A stretch of 64,000 nucleotides of DNA from Dyella tabacisoli (GTDB taxonomy: Bacteria; Pseudomonadota; Gammaproteobacteria; Xanthomonadales; Rhodanobacteraceae). The notes under the pieces were generated by a model. It did no database searches. It was not told the DNA's origin and saw only the letters and a list, made by a program, of their open reading frames with translations. The stretch is taken from NCBI RefSeq assembly GCF_003350925.1, contig NZ_KZ857185.1:1-64000 (forward strand), in the 5' to 3' direction. Position 1 is the first letter of the stretch. Every line of letters starts with the position of its first letter. This document shows, one piece after another, positions 53,008 through 64,000 of this stretch. The position numbers and the translations under genes are program-made.

Positions 53008-53864
53008 GCCTTCACACGACGTTGATCGATGCCGCGGCTCTCGCGGTTTTGCCCCCCGGACAAGTGTTGATCGTCGATTGCCGCGTCGATATGGCCGATC
53101 CCGGCCGAGGCGAGCGTGATTACCGCGAAGGACATATTCCAGGGGCAGTATTTGCCAGCCTCGACCACGAGCTCTCCGACCTGTCGCGGCAGGCATTGGG
53201 ATTGGGTCGGCATCCGTTGCCGTTGGAGTCGGCCTTCTCGGCGTTACTGTCGAGCTGGGGCTGGCATCCGGGCCTGCAAGTGGTGTGCTACGACACGCAA
53301 CATGGCGCGCTGGCGGCCGCGCGGCTGTGGTGGATGTTGCGACTGGTGGGCGCGCCCGAAGTGGCCGTGCTGGACGGTGGCTATGCGGCCTGGTTGGCAG
53401 CGGGCTTGCCCGTAGAGACGGCGATACCAGTGCGACAACCAACCCATGTCGAACGGCACTACGACCTTAGCCAGGTCGTACTCGATCACGAGACACTGCG
53501 TAACGCATCCGATCAGTTAGTGTTAGATGCGCGTGCCGCGCCCCGTTATCGCGGCGACATCGAGCCGCTCGATCGGGTTGCCGGCCATGTTCCCGGCGCA
53601 TCGAACCGACCATTCAGCGACAACCTGGATGCGCAGGGGCGCTTCAAGCCGGCCGAGGTATTGCGGCGAGAATTTCTTGCAGTATTGGGAGCCGCGAAGC
53701 CCGCCCAGGTAGTGCATATGTGCGGCTCAGGAGTTACCGCCTGTCACAACTTATTGGCGATGGAATATGCCGGGCTGAACGGTGCGCGTTTATATGCGCC
53801 GTCATGGAGTGGCTGGATCAGCGATCCTTCGCGGCCGATTGAACGAGACGATACGAGCCATTGA
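53004..53864 (+). CDS. sseA: 3-mercaptopyruvate sulfurtransferase / thiosulfate sulfurtransferase
   Basis: This 286-residue protein has two rhodanese domains. The N-terminal inactive one contains DCRVDMADPGRGERDYREGHIPGA, and the C-terminal one (about residues 150-280) ends in the active-site loop HMCGSGVTACHN, the CGSGVTA sequence of mercaptopyruvate rather than thiosulfate transferases. It moves sulfur from mercaptopyruvate to thiol acceptors or cyanide. The ATG at 53004 overlaps the Nudix stop; an ATG at 52998 is also open. Confidence 0.93.
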   Translation: MSLHTTLIDAAALAVLPPGQVLIVDCRVDMADPGRGERDYREGHIPGAVFASLDHELSDLSRQALGLGRHPLPLESAFSALLSSWGWHPGLQVVCYDTQHGALAAARLWWMLRLVGAPEVAVLDGGYAAWLAAGLPVETAIPVRQPTHVERHYDLSQVVLDHETLRNASDQLVLDARAAPRYRGDIEPLDRVAGHVPGASNRPFSDNLDAQGRFKPAEVLRREFLAVLGAAKPAQVVHMCGSGVTACHNLLAMEYAGLNGARLYAPSWSGWISDPSRPIERDDTSH

Positions 53865-53909
53865 AATTACCGTGCTTGTTTTGCCTGCCCGCATCATCAG
53901 GTGCATTGC

Positions 53910-56072
53910 ATGCTGAAGCTATTCACCAAGAGTTTGCTGGTGCTGTCACTGTGGCAGATCAGTGCTATCGCGATGGCCGTCAAACCGCCGTCTGAGGTCA
54001 TCGCCATCGGCCGCGCCGAAAAAATCGGCGATGGCATCGTGGCGTTTCTGCCGCAAGGCATGAAGGCTTATCCGGCTTCGCTTGCACTGCTCAAGCCGCC
54101 GGTATCGCAGGGCTCGCCACCATCGGACTGGGCCATCCGCCCGCAGTTCGCACAACGCAGTACAGGTACCCGCGTCACAGTGCAGGTGCCCGAAGGAGCG
54201 GATCTGTACGGCACCGGTGAGGTGACCGGGCCGCTGCGCCGCAATGGCAGCAAGATCACCCTGTGGAATACCGACAACTTCGAATACGCCCGCGAAGACG
54301 GGCATCAGCTATACCAGTCGCACCCATGGGTGTTGGGGGTGCGCAAGGATGGCAGCGCATTTGGCGTGCTGTTCGACTCCAGTTGGCGCGCCGAGCTCGA
54401 TACCGGGCAGCAGATCGTATTTGCTTCGAGTGGACCGCCGATGCCGGTGATCGTGATCGATCGCGCATCGCCGCAAGCCGTACTGCAGGGCCTGGCCGAA
54501 CTCACCGGCAGGATGCCGTTGCCGCCGCGTTGGGCACTGGGTTACCAGCAATCGCGTTGGTCGTATACGCCGGACACGCGGGTACTCGAAGTCGCCGATG
54601 AATTTCGCAAGCGCAAGATTCCGGTCGATGTGATCTGGATGGATATCGACTACATGGACGGGTTTCGTGTCTTTACCTTCAGCCCAAAGGACTTCCCCGA
54701 TCCGAAGCGGCTCAATAACGCTTTGCACGAGCGTGGTTTTCATAGCGTATGGATGATTGATCCCGGCGTGAAGTTCGATCCTGGCTATGCGGTATACGAC
54801 CGCGGCACCGCGCAAGACGTGTGGGTGAAAGATGCCCATGGCAGCGAATATCACGGCGAAGTCTGGCCGGGCGCGGTGGCTTACCCTGATTTCACCATGC
54901 CGGCGACGCGCCATTGGTGGTCGGCGCTGTATCAAGGGTTTATGGCGCAAGGTGTCGACGGCGTGTGGAACGATATGAACGAGCCGTCGGTGTTCAAGGT
55001 GTTGAGCATGACCATGCCGGACGACAACTGGCATCGTGGCGGTGGCGAACTGCCACCCGGCCCGCATCTGCAATATCACAATGTCTACGGCATGTTGATG
55101 ACGCGTGCGACTCGCGAGGGTATCCAGACTGCGCTGCCAGATCGGCGGCCGTTTGTATTGACACGGGCCAACTTCCTCGGCGGTCAGCGTTACGCCGCGA
55201 CCTGGACCGGCGACAACGCCTCCACTTGGAATCACCTGAAGATGTCGATTCCAATGTCGATCAATCTCGGTCTGTCGGGGCAGCCGTTCAGCGGCCCGGA
55301 TATCGGTGGCTTCAGCGGCGAGGCGACCCCGGATCTATGGGCGAACTGGATCGCTGTCGGCGCGTTCTATCCGTTCTCACGAGGGCATACCATCAAGGCC
55401 CCGCAACAGAAGGAGCCTTGGGCTTTCGGGCCGGCGGTCGAGAACACCGCGCGCATAGCGATCGAGCGCCGCTACCGCCTGCTGCCTTATCTTTACACGC
55501 TGTTCCACGATGCTTCGATGGACGGTACGCCGGTGATGCAGCCGGTGTTTTTTGCCGATCCGCGCGATCCGCGGCTGCGTAGTGAGGAGCAGGCCTTTTT
55601 GCTTGGTCGCGACTTGCTGGTGGTGCCGGCCTGGGCGCATCAGCCGGCGTTGCCCAAGGGTATCTGGCGCAAGGTCTCGCTGATTGATGGCGAGGCTGGC
55701 GACCCCTATCAGGCGACCTTGAAATTACGTGGCGGCGCGATCGTGCCATTGGGCAGGGTGGTGCAGAACACTAACGAAGAATCGCTCGATCCGCTCACTT
55801 TGCTGGTGTGCCTGGATGCGCACGGCGAGGCGCAAGGCAGGCTTTATGAGGACGCGGGCGAGGGTTATGGCTATCGGCAGGGCAACTACCGCCTTACTCG
55901 CTATCGCGCCCAGCAGCAGGGTGACACGGTGCGAGTAAGCATCATCGGTAGCGAGGGCAAGCGGACACACCCGGCACGGGACATCGTTGTGCAAGTCATC
56001 ACCGACGACGGGGTGTTTTCCGGCAAGGGAGCTGATAGCAGGGTGTCGGTGTCGCTGCGAAATCCGCACTAA
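53910..56072 (+). CDS. GH31 alpha-glucosidase, probably periplasmic
   Basis: The 720-residue glycoside hydrolase family 31 protein releases alpha-linked glucose or related sugars. The nucleophile is the aspartate in GVWNDMNEPSVF (about residue 355), the acid/base is in TWTGDNAST, and WMDIDYMDGFRVFTFSPKDFP is the substrate-binding strand. A signal peptide (SLLVLSLWQISAIAMA) precedes the N-terminal beta-domain, and C-terminal beta-domains follow. The ATG at 53910 is preferred to a GTG three codons upstream. No transporter is nearby; the porin at 0.5 kb is not linked. Confidence 0.93.
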   Translation: MLKLFTKSLLVLSLWQISAIAMAVKPPSEVIAIGRAEKIGDGIVAFLPQGMKAYPASLALLKPPVSQGSPPSDWAIRPQFAQRSTGTRVTVQVPEGADLYGTGEVTGPLRRNGSKITLWNTDNFEYAREDGHQLYQSHPWVLGVRKDGSAFGVLFDSSWRAELDTGQQIVFASSGPPMPVIVIDRASPQAVLQGLAELTGRMPLPPRWALGYQQSRWSYTPDTRVLEVADEFRKRKIPVDVIWMDIDYMDGFRVFTFSPKDFPDPKRLNNALHERGFHSVWMIDPGVKFDPGYAVYDRGTAQDVWVKDAHGSEYHGEVWPGAVAYPDFTMPATRHWWSALYQGFMAQGVDGVWNDMNEPSVFKVLSMTMPDDNWHRGGGELPPGPHLQYHNVYGMLMTRATREGIQTALPDRRPFVLTRANFLGGQRYAATWTGDNASTWNHLKMSIPMSINLGLSGQPFSGPDIGGFSGEATPDLWANWIAVGAFYPFSRGHTIKAPQQKEPWAFGPAVENTARIAIERRYRLLPYLYTLFHDASMDGTPVMQPVFFADPRDPRLRSEEQAFLLGRDLLVVPAWAHQPALPKGIWRKVSLIDGEAGDPYQATLKLRGGAIVPLGRVVQNTNEESLDPLTLLVCLDAHGEAQGRLYEDAGEGYGYRQGNYRLTRYRAQQQGDTVRVSIIGSEGKRTHPARDIVVQVITDDGVFSGKGADSRVSVSLRNPH

Positions 56073-56080
56073 GGCGCTGG

Positions 56081-56118
56081 AGAGCATCGAATGAGGCCAC
56101 TGCCTCACTCGATGCTCT
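56081..56118. terminator. long hairpin between convergent GH31 and isomerase genes
   Basis: Seventeen bases starting AGAGCATCGAATGAGG (56081-56097) pair with 56102-56118 with one mismatch around CACT. It lies just after the GH31 stop and just before the isomerase stop, so it may end both transcripts, although no strong U-tract is present. Confidence 0.65.
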
Positions 56119-56132
56119 GGTTTGCTCAAGCA

Positions 56133-56888
56133 TCAGCCTTTCTTTTTAAGCCGTGCCACAAGCTGCTGCAGCACTGACTGTGTTTCCTCGTGAAAGAAAC
56201 CATCGAGAAAATCGTCGAGCGGCAAGGCATCGACATCGGCATAAGCATCGGCAAGATCGGCGCGGGCCAGCGCACGGGTGGCCAACATCGCGCGCGGCGG
56301 TAACGCGAGCAATTGATTGAGCCACTGAATGGCACGCGGAACCACTTGTTCTGCCGCTGCGAGTTCGTCGACCAAGCCGTAGCTCAGGGCCTGTTCCGAT
56401 TCGACCATCGCACCGGCGACCAAAAGTCGTTCGGCTCGATAAGCGCCCACTACGCGGCGCATGGCGAACTGGATGCATTCCGGTACGACCAACCCAACCT
56501 GCACTTCGTTGAGGCCGATGCGAAACGTTCCCTGTGCCATCACCCGGTAGTCGCAGAACAAGGCCAGCACGGCACCGCCGGCAGGGCTGTGGCCGGTGAT
56601 TGCAGCGACCACGGGTACCGGCGAGCGTGCCAGCACGGCGCATGTAGTGAAAAATTCATGCCAGTACTGGTGCACGCCTGCTCGGTCGCGGCCGAGCAAG
56701 GCCGGCACATCCACGCCCGCGGAAAACATGCCAGGCGCGCCCGACAGCACGATGCCGCGCGTGCCGCTTCGCACGGCTTCGTCAATGACCTGGCGTAGCG
56801 CTTGCAACAGTTCGAGATTGAGCGCATTGACCGGAGGCCGCGCGAGGTTGATCTCAGTGATCGCATCGTGGGTGACGAGGTTAAGCAT
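56133..56888 (-). CDS. crotonase-family protein, probable delta3,delta2-enoyl-CoA isomerase
   Basis: From the ATG at 56888 the protein is 251 residues. The crotonase fold is clear (SAGVDVPALLGRDR; ITGHSPAGGAVLALFCDYRVM). The first hydratase glutamate is replaced by Val in AGGAVLAL, while the second remains in IGLNEVQVGLVVPE. That single-glutamate pattern and the SPAGG, CDYR and GLNE words match mitochondrial-type enoyl-CoA isomerases, which shift double bonds in unsaturated fatty-acid degradation. A TTG at 56921 would add 11 residues. Confidence 0.85.
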   Translation of the reverse strand: MLNLVTHDAITEINLARPPVNALNLELLQALRQVIDEAVRSGTRGIVLSGAPGMFSAGVDVPALLGRDRAGVHQYWHEFFTTCAVLARSPVPVVAAITGHSPAGGAVLALFCDYRVMAQGTFRIGLNEVQVGLVVPECIQFAMRRVVGAYRAERLLVAGAMVESEQALSYGLVDELAAAEQVVPRAIQWLNQLLALPPRAMLATRALARADLADAYADVDALPLDDFLDGFFHEETQSVLQQLVARLKKKG

Positions 56889-56939
56889 GACTGTCCCGAT
56901 CAGTGGTGAGGTGAGTGCCAAGAGACTTTGAGCAAGCTC

Positions 56940-58400
56940 TTATTGTGGTTGTTCGTCAGCCGTCCATTCATAGCGCACCGCATAGTCGAGTGTCGCCTTG
57001 CCGCCAGCGGGGACTTCGATGCGAAATTCCAGCAAGTCCGGCTTTTGTTGGCTGGGTTTGCTGGACGACGATACCAAGGTCCATTGCCGCCAGCGGTTGG
57101 GATGCTCGCGCACCGTGACGATACGCGCACTATCGCTGGCATTGCTCAAGTTGATGCGGAAGGTTTCGTTCAAGGTGCGGCCAGCCTTGTCTACGTTGAA
57201 GGCCGTGCGCTCGCGCTCGGCGCGCAGATCGAATGCGGTACCCAGTGTGATGGTGGCGTCACTGTTCTTGGGGGTGTCATTGATACGACCTTCGCCAATG
57301 AATTGGGGCGTGCCGTCGCGGTCGGCGCTCATGACGCGCAGATAGCCGGCGGGCAAGCTGTCAAAGGCGTGCAAGCGCAGCGTGCTGATAACCTCGCCAC
57401 CACTACCCTGATTGAAATCGCGTCCAATCATCGGATGCGGTGGTAGCCAGCTACCACCCGCTTCATAGAGCGCAGTGCGCTCGCAATCGATCGTGCGGGT
57501 GGCGTACAAGGGCACCTGACTCACGCTGCCATCGGGTAGATCGACGGCGGCAGGCAGGTTGTAGACGCGATAATCGGCGAGTGTGGATTGCTCGGGCAGA
57601 TCAGCGTTCGCGCCCTTGGCGCGCGGTGCCGCGGCATAAGCCATCATCACGGGATGCGGCGCCGAAGCTTTGGCGAAATGAGGTTCGCCGGCAATGAGCT
57701 TGAGCTGCACGCCGCTCCAGTCGCGGCCGCTTCGGTTGGCAATGCTGGCACGTGATTCGAATTGCATCTTGCAGCTAGCGCCGGGCAGCAAGGTGCCGAT
57801 GTAGGCCGCGCGCCAGCCAAGCCCGGAAGTCGGGTAGCTCAGCATGGCCTTGGCCGTACCTGCACGAGCGGCATCCACGCGTAATTCCAGGCTGGAGCCG
57901 GTGTTGAAATTGCCGCGCGCGCGCACGGCGGCGTAGTCGCGAATCAGGCTGGTATTGCCCGCGGCGTCACGCACAAGCAGGCCATTGCCCGCGCGCAGCA
58001 AGGTACCGCTGGCCAGCGGTTGGGCATTGTTGCCTAACACTTCAATGGATTGACCGACCAGACTGCCAAGCGCGGCGTTCTGGCCTTGCCCGAGACGCAG
58101 GCGCTGGGAAAGCACCTTGGCTGCATCGCCCTCGACGAATAGCGAGAGGGCCTCGGTATCGAGAAACAAGGGCAATCCGCCAATACTCAAATCTTGCACG
58201 CCGCTTTTCAGATCCAATTGGCGCGGTTCGCGTGCGACGGCGTAGCCGGCCTGGACGTTGCCTCCATCACCGGTGCCGAATAAGGCGGCGTCATCACTGC
58301 GATAGAGAGTGAGCTCGGTGTGATCGGCCGGTGCGGCCGTCGCGGTCGTGGTAGCAGCAATACAGGCAAGGGCCAGGGTGCGTATACGGAACAGGTTCAC
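56940..58400 (-). CDS. DUF4139 domain protein, exported
   Basis: This 486-residue protein has a signal peptide (LALACIAATTTATAA) and a DUF4139-type body: an N-terminal beta region with LYRSDDAALF, then WRAAYIGTLLPGASCKMQFESRASIANRSGRDWSGVQLKLIAGEP-like residues (about 200-250) and a C-terminal YxxxNP-like KFTLENP equivalent, INLSNASDSARIVTVREH and LEFRIEVPAGGKATLDYAVRYEW. Function is unknown; related proteins are surface or mucoidy-associated. It is followed by the isomerase gene on the same strand after 51 bases. Confidence 0.85.
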   Translation of the reverse strand: MNLFRIRTLALACIAATTTATAAPADHTELTLYRSDDAALFGTGDGGNVQAGYAVAREPRQLDLKSGVQDLSIGGLPLFLDTEALSLFVEGDAAKVLSQRLRLGQGQNAALGSLVGQSIEVLGNNAQPLASGTLLRAGNGLLVRDAAGNTSLIRDYAAVRARGNFNTGSSLELRVDAARAGTAKAMLSYPTSGLGWRAAYIGTLLPGASCKMQFESRASIANRSGRDWSGVQLKLIAGEPHFAKASAPHPVMMAYAAAPRAKGANADLPEQSTLADYRVYNLPAAVDLPDGSVSQVPLYATRTIDCERTALYEAGGSWLPPHPMIGRDFNQGSGGEVISTLRLHAFDSLPAGYLRVMSADRDGTPQFIGEGRINDTPKNSDATITLGTAFDLRAERERTAFNVDKAGRTLNETFRINLSNASDSARIVTVREHPNRWRQWTLVSSSSKPSQQKPDLLEFRIEVPAGGKATLDYAVRYEWTADEQPQ

Positions 58401-58476
58401 AGGCGAACTCCAGTGAGGTGGTCGCCGAGCATCTTACTGAGGCTGCATGAAGCTTCGGTATCTGAGAGCCAACAGA

Positions 58477-58556
58477 CCCCCTGCAAGCAGGGGGAGGGGC
58501 CAAACGTTCGCCTCATCGCACCCTCCCCTGCTTGCGGGGGAGGGTTGGGGAGGGGT
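58477..58556. repeat. dispersed two-hairpin GC-rich repeat, copy C
   Basis: CCCCCTGC-AA-GCAGGGGG is followed by CTCCCCTGC-TT-GCGGGGGAG. It ends just before the stop codon of the thioesterase gene, and fills the gap upstream of the DUF4139 gene. Compared with the first hairpin of copies A and B (TAC/GTA), this copy has TGC/GCA, so both sides of the stem changed together. Confidence 0.78.
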
Positions 58557-58562
58557 GAGCCT

Positions 58563-59023
58563 TTAGGCGACTAAGGTCACAGCCTCGCGGATCGCCTGCG
58601 GCAACGGCACGGGAGTGCCCGTAGTGGGATTCATCCACACCATCACCACCTTACCGTCACTGTAGAGGCGATCGGCCTGCTCGGCGTCGATGATGCGGTG
58701 AGCGATCGTCATGGAGCTGTTGCCCAGCCGCTCGCACGACAGTTCGATATGCAACTGTGCCGGCCATGCGATGGGCTGGCGATAATTGACTTCGCTGGCG
58801 GCCAGTACCGGCATCGCATGCTCGTTGAACCAAGGGCCAGGCACATGCCTTAGCCACTGCAATCGAGCTTCTTCGAGATAGGTGAGGAAGTTGGAATTGT
58901 TGACGTGGTTGAACGCATCCAGGTCGCGCCAACGCACGCCGATCGAGGCGACAAACAAGGGCTCGTCGCCGGTTTGAGCCAAAGGCGAGTTATCGGCCTC
59001 GGGCGAGAGGGTGCTGCTTGAAC

Positions 59024-59027
<4 letters not shown>
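58563..59027 (-). CDS. acyl-CoA thioesterase, hot-dog fold (YbgC/FadM type)
   Basis: The 154-residue protein has a 4-hydroxybenzoyl-CoA-thioesterase-type hot-dog fold: [31 protein letters not shown] near residue 28, with the catalytic aspartate in DAFNHVNN, and [19 protein letters not shown] later. It should hydrolyse acyl-CoA esters in the cytoplasm. Its ATG overlaps the uvrA stop by four bases (ATGA on the minus strand), indicating translational coupling to a repair gene with no obvious functional link. Confidence 0.9.
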
Positions 59028-61948
<2,921 letters not shown>

Positions 61949-62087
61949 AACGCCTGGGGACGGGGGAAAAGTGAACTATACCAAACTAGACAGGTTACTT
62001 ATTGCCCGGTGTCAGGAAAGTTTGTCTATCGCGGGTATGGCTTAATAAGCCCGCAGCCACCTGGGCTGCGATAACTAAAGGATAGTT

Positions 62088-62618
62088 ATGACCATCCACC
62101 CATGGACCAAATACGGTGCCGGCTTGATGCTGGCGGTGTGTGCCGGGCAGGCGATAGCGGCACAGCCTAGCGAAGATCAGGTGCGTCAGCTCATGGATGC
62201 GGTTGGCGTGGGCAAGATGCTCAGTCAGATGAATGGCCGCATGGCCACCATCATGCAGCAGTCCTTGCCCTGCGTGCCGGGCAGCTACTGGCAAGGCTTT
62301 GTCGACGCCAATGGCACCCAGCAATTGATCGGCCGCATGATTCCCATTTATCAGCGTAACTTTACCGCCGAGGATGTCGACGGCTTGCTGAAGTTCTATC
62401 GCTCGCCGCTGGGTCAAAAGGTCATCGCCAAAATGCCCGAGACCATGGCCGAGGGCATGCAGGTGGGTAACCAATGGGGCCAGGAGCGCGGCAAGGAGAT
62501 GATTCTGCAGTTGCAGCAAAAGGGTACACTCGGCGCTGATGGCCGTTGCCCGGCAACGGCTGCGCCAGCCAATACCCAGCCGCAAAAGCCAGCCGCACCA
62601 GCCAAAGGTAAGCGTTAA
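62088..62618 (+). CDS. DUF2059 domain protein, exported
   Basis: The 176-residue protein has a signal peptide (AGLMLAVCAGQAIAA). The mature part has a DUF2059 core: QVRQLMDAVGVGKMLSQM, then FTAEDVDGLLKFYRSPLGQKVIAKMPETM, which is the family's conserved motif. The C terminus is Ala/Pro/Lys-rich and ends KGKR. Function is unknown. An AAGGAT ribosome-binding site precedes the ATG. It lies ahead of rplU but is probably a separate transcript, since a promoter lies between them. Confidence 0.87.
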   Translation: MTIHPWTKYGAGLMLAVCAGQAIAAQPSEDQVRQLMDAVGVGKMLSQMNGRMATIMQQSLPCVPGSYWQGFVDANGTQQLIGRMIPIYQRNFTAEDVDGLLKFYRSPLGQKVIAKMPETMAEGMQVGNQWGQERGKEMILQLQQKGTLGADGRCPATAAPANTQPQKPAAPAKGKR

Positions 62619-62686
62619 GATATTGTTCTAAGGCAGGTTTTTCGGGCGGTCGAGGCCAGATGGCCTGTACTGGCATTGGTCAGGAT

Positions 62687-62716
62687 TTGACCAGCTTGGC
62701 TGTGGGTCGTTATACT
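62687..62716 (+). promoter_or_regulatory. sigma-70 promoter of rplU-rpmA
   Basis: TTGACC (62687-62692) and TATACT (62711-62716) are spaced by 18 bases, about 70 bases before the rplU ATG. Match and position fit the strong promoter expected for ribosomal protein genes. Confidence 0.75.
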
Positions 62717-62784
62717 CCCGCGTTCGTTTTGGCCTGATTGGCTGAGCGAACCCCAAGAGAATAACGACAGAAGGGATATTCCCA

Positions 62785-63099
62785 ATGAGCTATGCAGTCA
62801 TTAAAACCGGCGGCAAGCAGTACCGCGTTCAGCAGGGCGATGTCCTGCGCGTGGAGCTGCTCGAAGCCGAAGAAGGCGCCAACGTGAGTTTTGACCAGGT
62901 GCTGCTGGTCGGTTCCGGTGAGTCGATCACCGTGGGCGCGCCGGTTGTGGCCGGTGCCACCGTCAGCGCCACTGTGCGTAAGCACGGCCGTGCCGATAAA
63001 ATCCGCATCATCAAGTTCCGTCGCCGCAAGCACCACAAAAAGCAGCAGGGACATCGTCAGCACTTCACCGAAATCGAGATCACAGGCATCAACGCCTGA
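62785..63099 (+). CDS. rplU: 50S ribosomal protein L21
   Basis: The 104-residue large-subunit protein starts [19 protein letters not shown] and ends with the [23 protein letters not shown] signature of L21, which binds 23S rRNA. A GAAGGGA ribosome-binding site lies ahead of the ATG. rpmA follows after 19 bases in the universal rplU-rpmA order. Confidence 0.98.
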   Translation: MSYAVIKTGGKQYRVQQGDVLRVELLEAEEGANVSFDQVLLVGSGESITVGAPVVAGATVSATVRKHGRADKIRIIKFRRRKHHKKQQGHRQHFTEIEITGINA

Positions 63100-63118
63100 G
63101 TAACTGGAGCAAACAGTC

Positions 63119-63376
63119 ATGGCACATAAAAAAGGCGTAGGTTCCAGCCGCAACGGTCGCGATTCCAACCCGAAATACCTGGGCGTGAAGATCTACGGCG
63201 GCCAGGCTATCGAAGCCGGCAACATCATCGTGCGTCAGCGCGGCACCCAGTTCCATCCGGGTACGGGCGTTGGCCTGGGTCGCGATCACACGTTGTTCGC
63301 CTTGGTCGACGGTACCGTCGAATTCAAGCGTCGCGGTGAGAAGAACCGTAGGTTCGTCAGCGTCGTCAAGGCCTAA
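63119..63376 (+). CDS. rpmA: 50S ribosomal protein L27
   Basis: The 85-residue protein starts [22 protein letters not shown], whose N-terminal tail reaches the peptidyl-transferase centre, and includes [13 protein letters not shown]. It has no cleavable prefix as seen in Firmicutes. It is followed by an intrinsic terminator and then obgE. Confidence 0.98.
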   Translation: MAHKKGVGSSRNGRDSNPKYLGVKIYGGQAIEAGNIIVRQRGTQFHPGTGVGLGRDHTLFALVDGTVEFKRRGEKNRRFVSVVKA

Positions 63377-63397
63377 GCCTGGTCGATGTTGTATCGA

Positions 63398-63422
63398 AGG
63401 CCCCGCTTCGGCGGGGCTTTTC
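63398..63422 (+). terminator. intrinsic terminator after rpmA
   Basis: AGGCCCCGC (63398-63406) and GCGGGGCTT pair around a TTCG tetraloop, followed by TTTT. It would end the rplU-rpmA transcript ahead of obgE. Confidence 0.93.
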
Positions 63423-63550
63423 GTTTGTTCGGGGCGGCGATGGAGCCGCGGGAATCGGCCATGGGTAAACCCCCGGCCTGTACTCCCGTACCATGTCCAA
63501 GCTTGCAATTCCCCGATGTGCTATTCCCGATTCACTATGCACTGGCCTAA

Positions 63551-64000
<450 letters not shown>

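Noticed and set aside
53738..53770. Third ECF41-type promoter (TGTCACA inside sseA)
   Set aside because: No CGTC follows at 16 bases and the site is inside a coding sequence.
54309..55235. Minus-strand open frame of 308 codons
   Set aside because: It is antisense to the GH31 gene, with no motif or ribosome-binding site.

Overview
The window is GC-rich chromosomal DNA of a gammaproteobacterium, almost certainly Xanthomonadales and most like the Rhodanobacteraceae (Dyella/Rhodanobacter type). This is judged from the core-gene order (mutS, pncC-recA-recX-alaS-csrA-tRNA-Ser; dapA-bamC; phoBR-ppk-ppx; panBCD; rplU-rpmA-obgE), the protein sequences, and the dispersed GC-rich palindromes. No prophage, insertion sequence, plasmid gene or CRISPR array is seen. 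Nearly every gene is a recognisable housekeeping or envelope gene. The unusual content lies in the intergenic DNA and in one small accessory patch.

Layout. 0-5 kb: an OprB-type porin, a catalase, and a divergent TetR regulator/glutathione S-transferase pair around a perfect operator palindrome. 5-13.2 kb: repair and translation genes mutS, pncC, recA, recX, alaS and csrA. 13.25-14.3 kb: tRNA-Ser(GCU), followed by a direct-repeat array of about 183-bp units that carry inverted copies of the tRNA 3' end and conserved hairpins. 14.3-21.8 kb (minus strand): phoB, phoR, ppk1, ppx, a cyclophilin and lpxH, linking phosphate sensing, polyphosphate turnover and lipid A synthesis. 21.8-25.6 kb: an M48 protease, glutaredoxin, a CxxC carboxymuconolactone-decarboxylase-family protein and NAD-type isocitrate dehydrogenase.

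25.6-28.3 kb is the accessory patch. It holds two orphan small secreted cysteine-containing proteins with look-alike terminators, then an ECF41-type sigma factor and its AhpD-like partner gene. Each of these last two is preceded by an exact TGTCACA-N16-CGTC promoter. 28.3-36.4 kb: lpxO, a methyltransferase, thiD, a PIN-PhoH ATPase, a peroxiredoxin, gcvR, dapA, bamC, ferredoxin and tRNA-Glu(CUC). 36.5-45.7 kb: pcnB-folK-panB-panC-panD (folate and pantothenate), pgi, queG, and nnr-tsaE behind a 7-bp microsatellite.

45.9-64 kb: an amidase, mutL, a DUF1684 protein, two crotonases (one lacking a hydratase glutamate), an FKBP isomerase, a DUF1289-Nudix-sulfurtransferase cluster, a periplasmic GH31 alpha-glucosidase, a DUF4139 protein, a thioesterase overlapping uvrA, a DUF2059 protein, rplU-rpmA, and obgE cut by the window edge. 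All functional calls come from reading motifs and family resemblance; no search was run.
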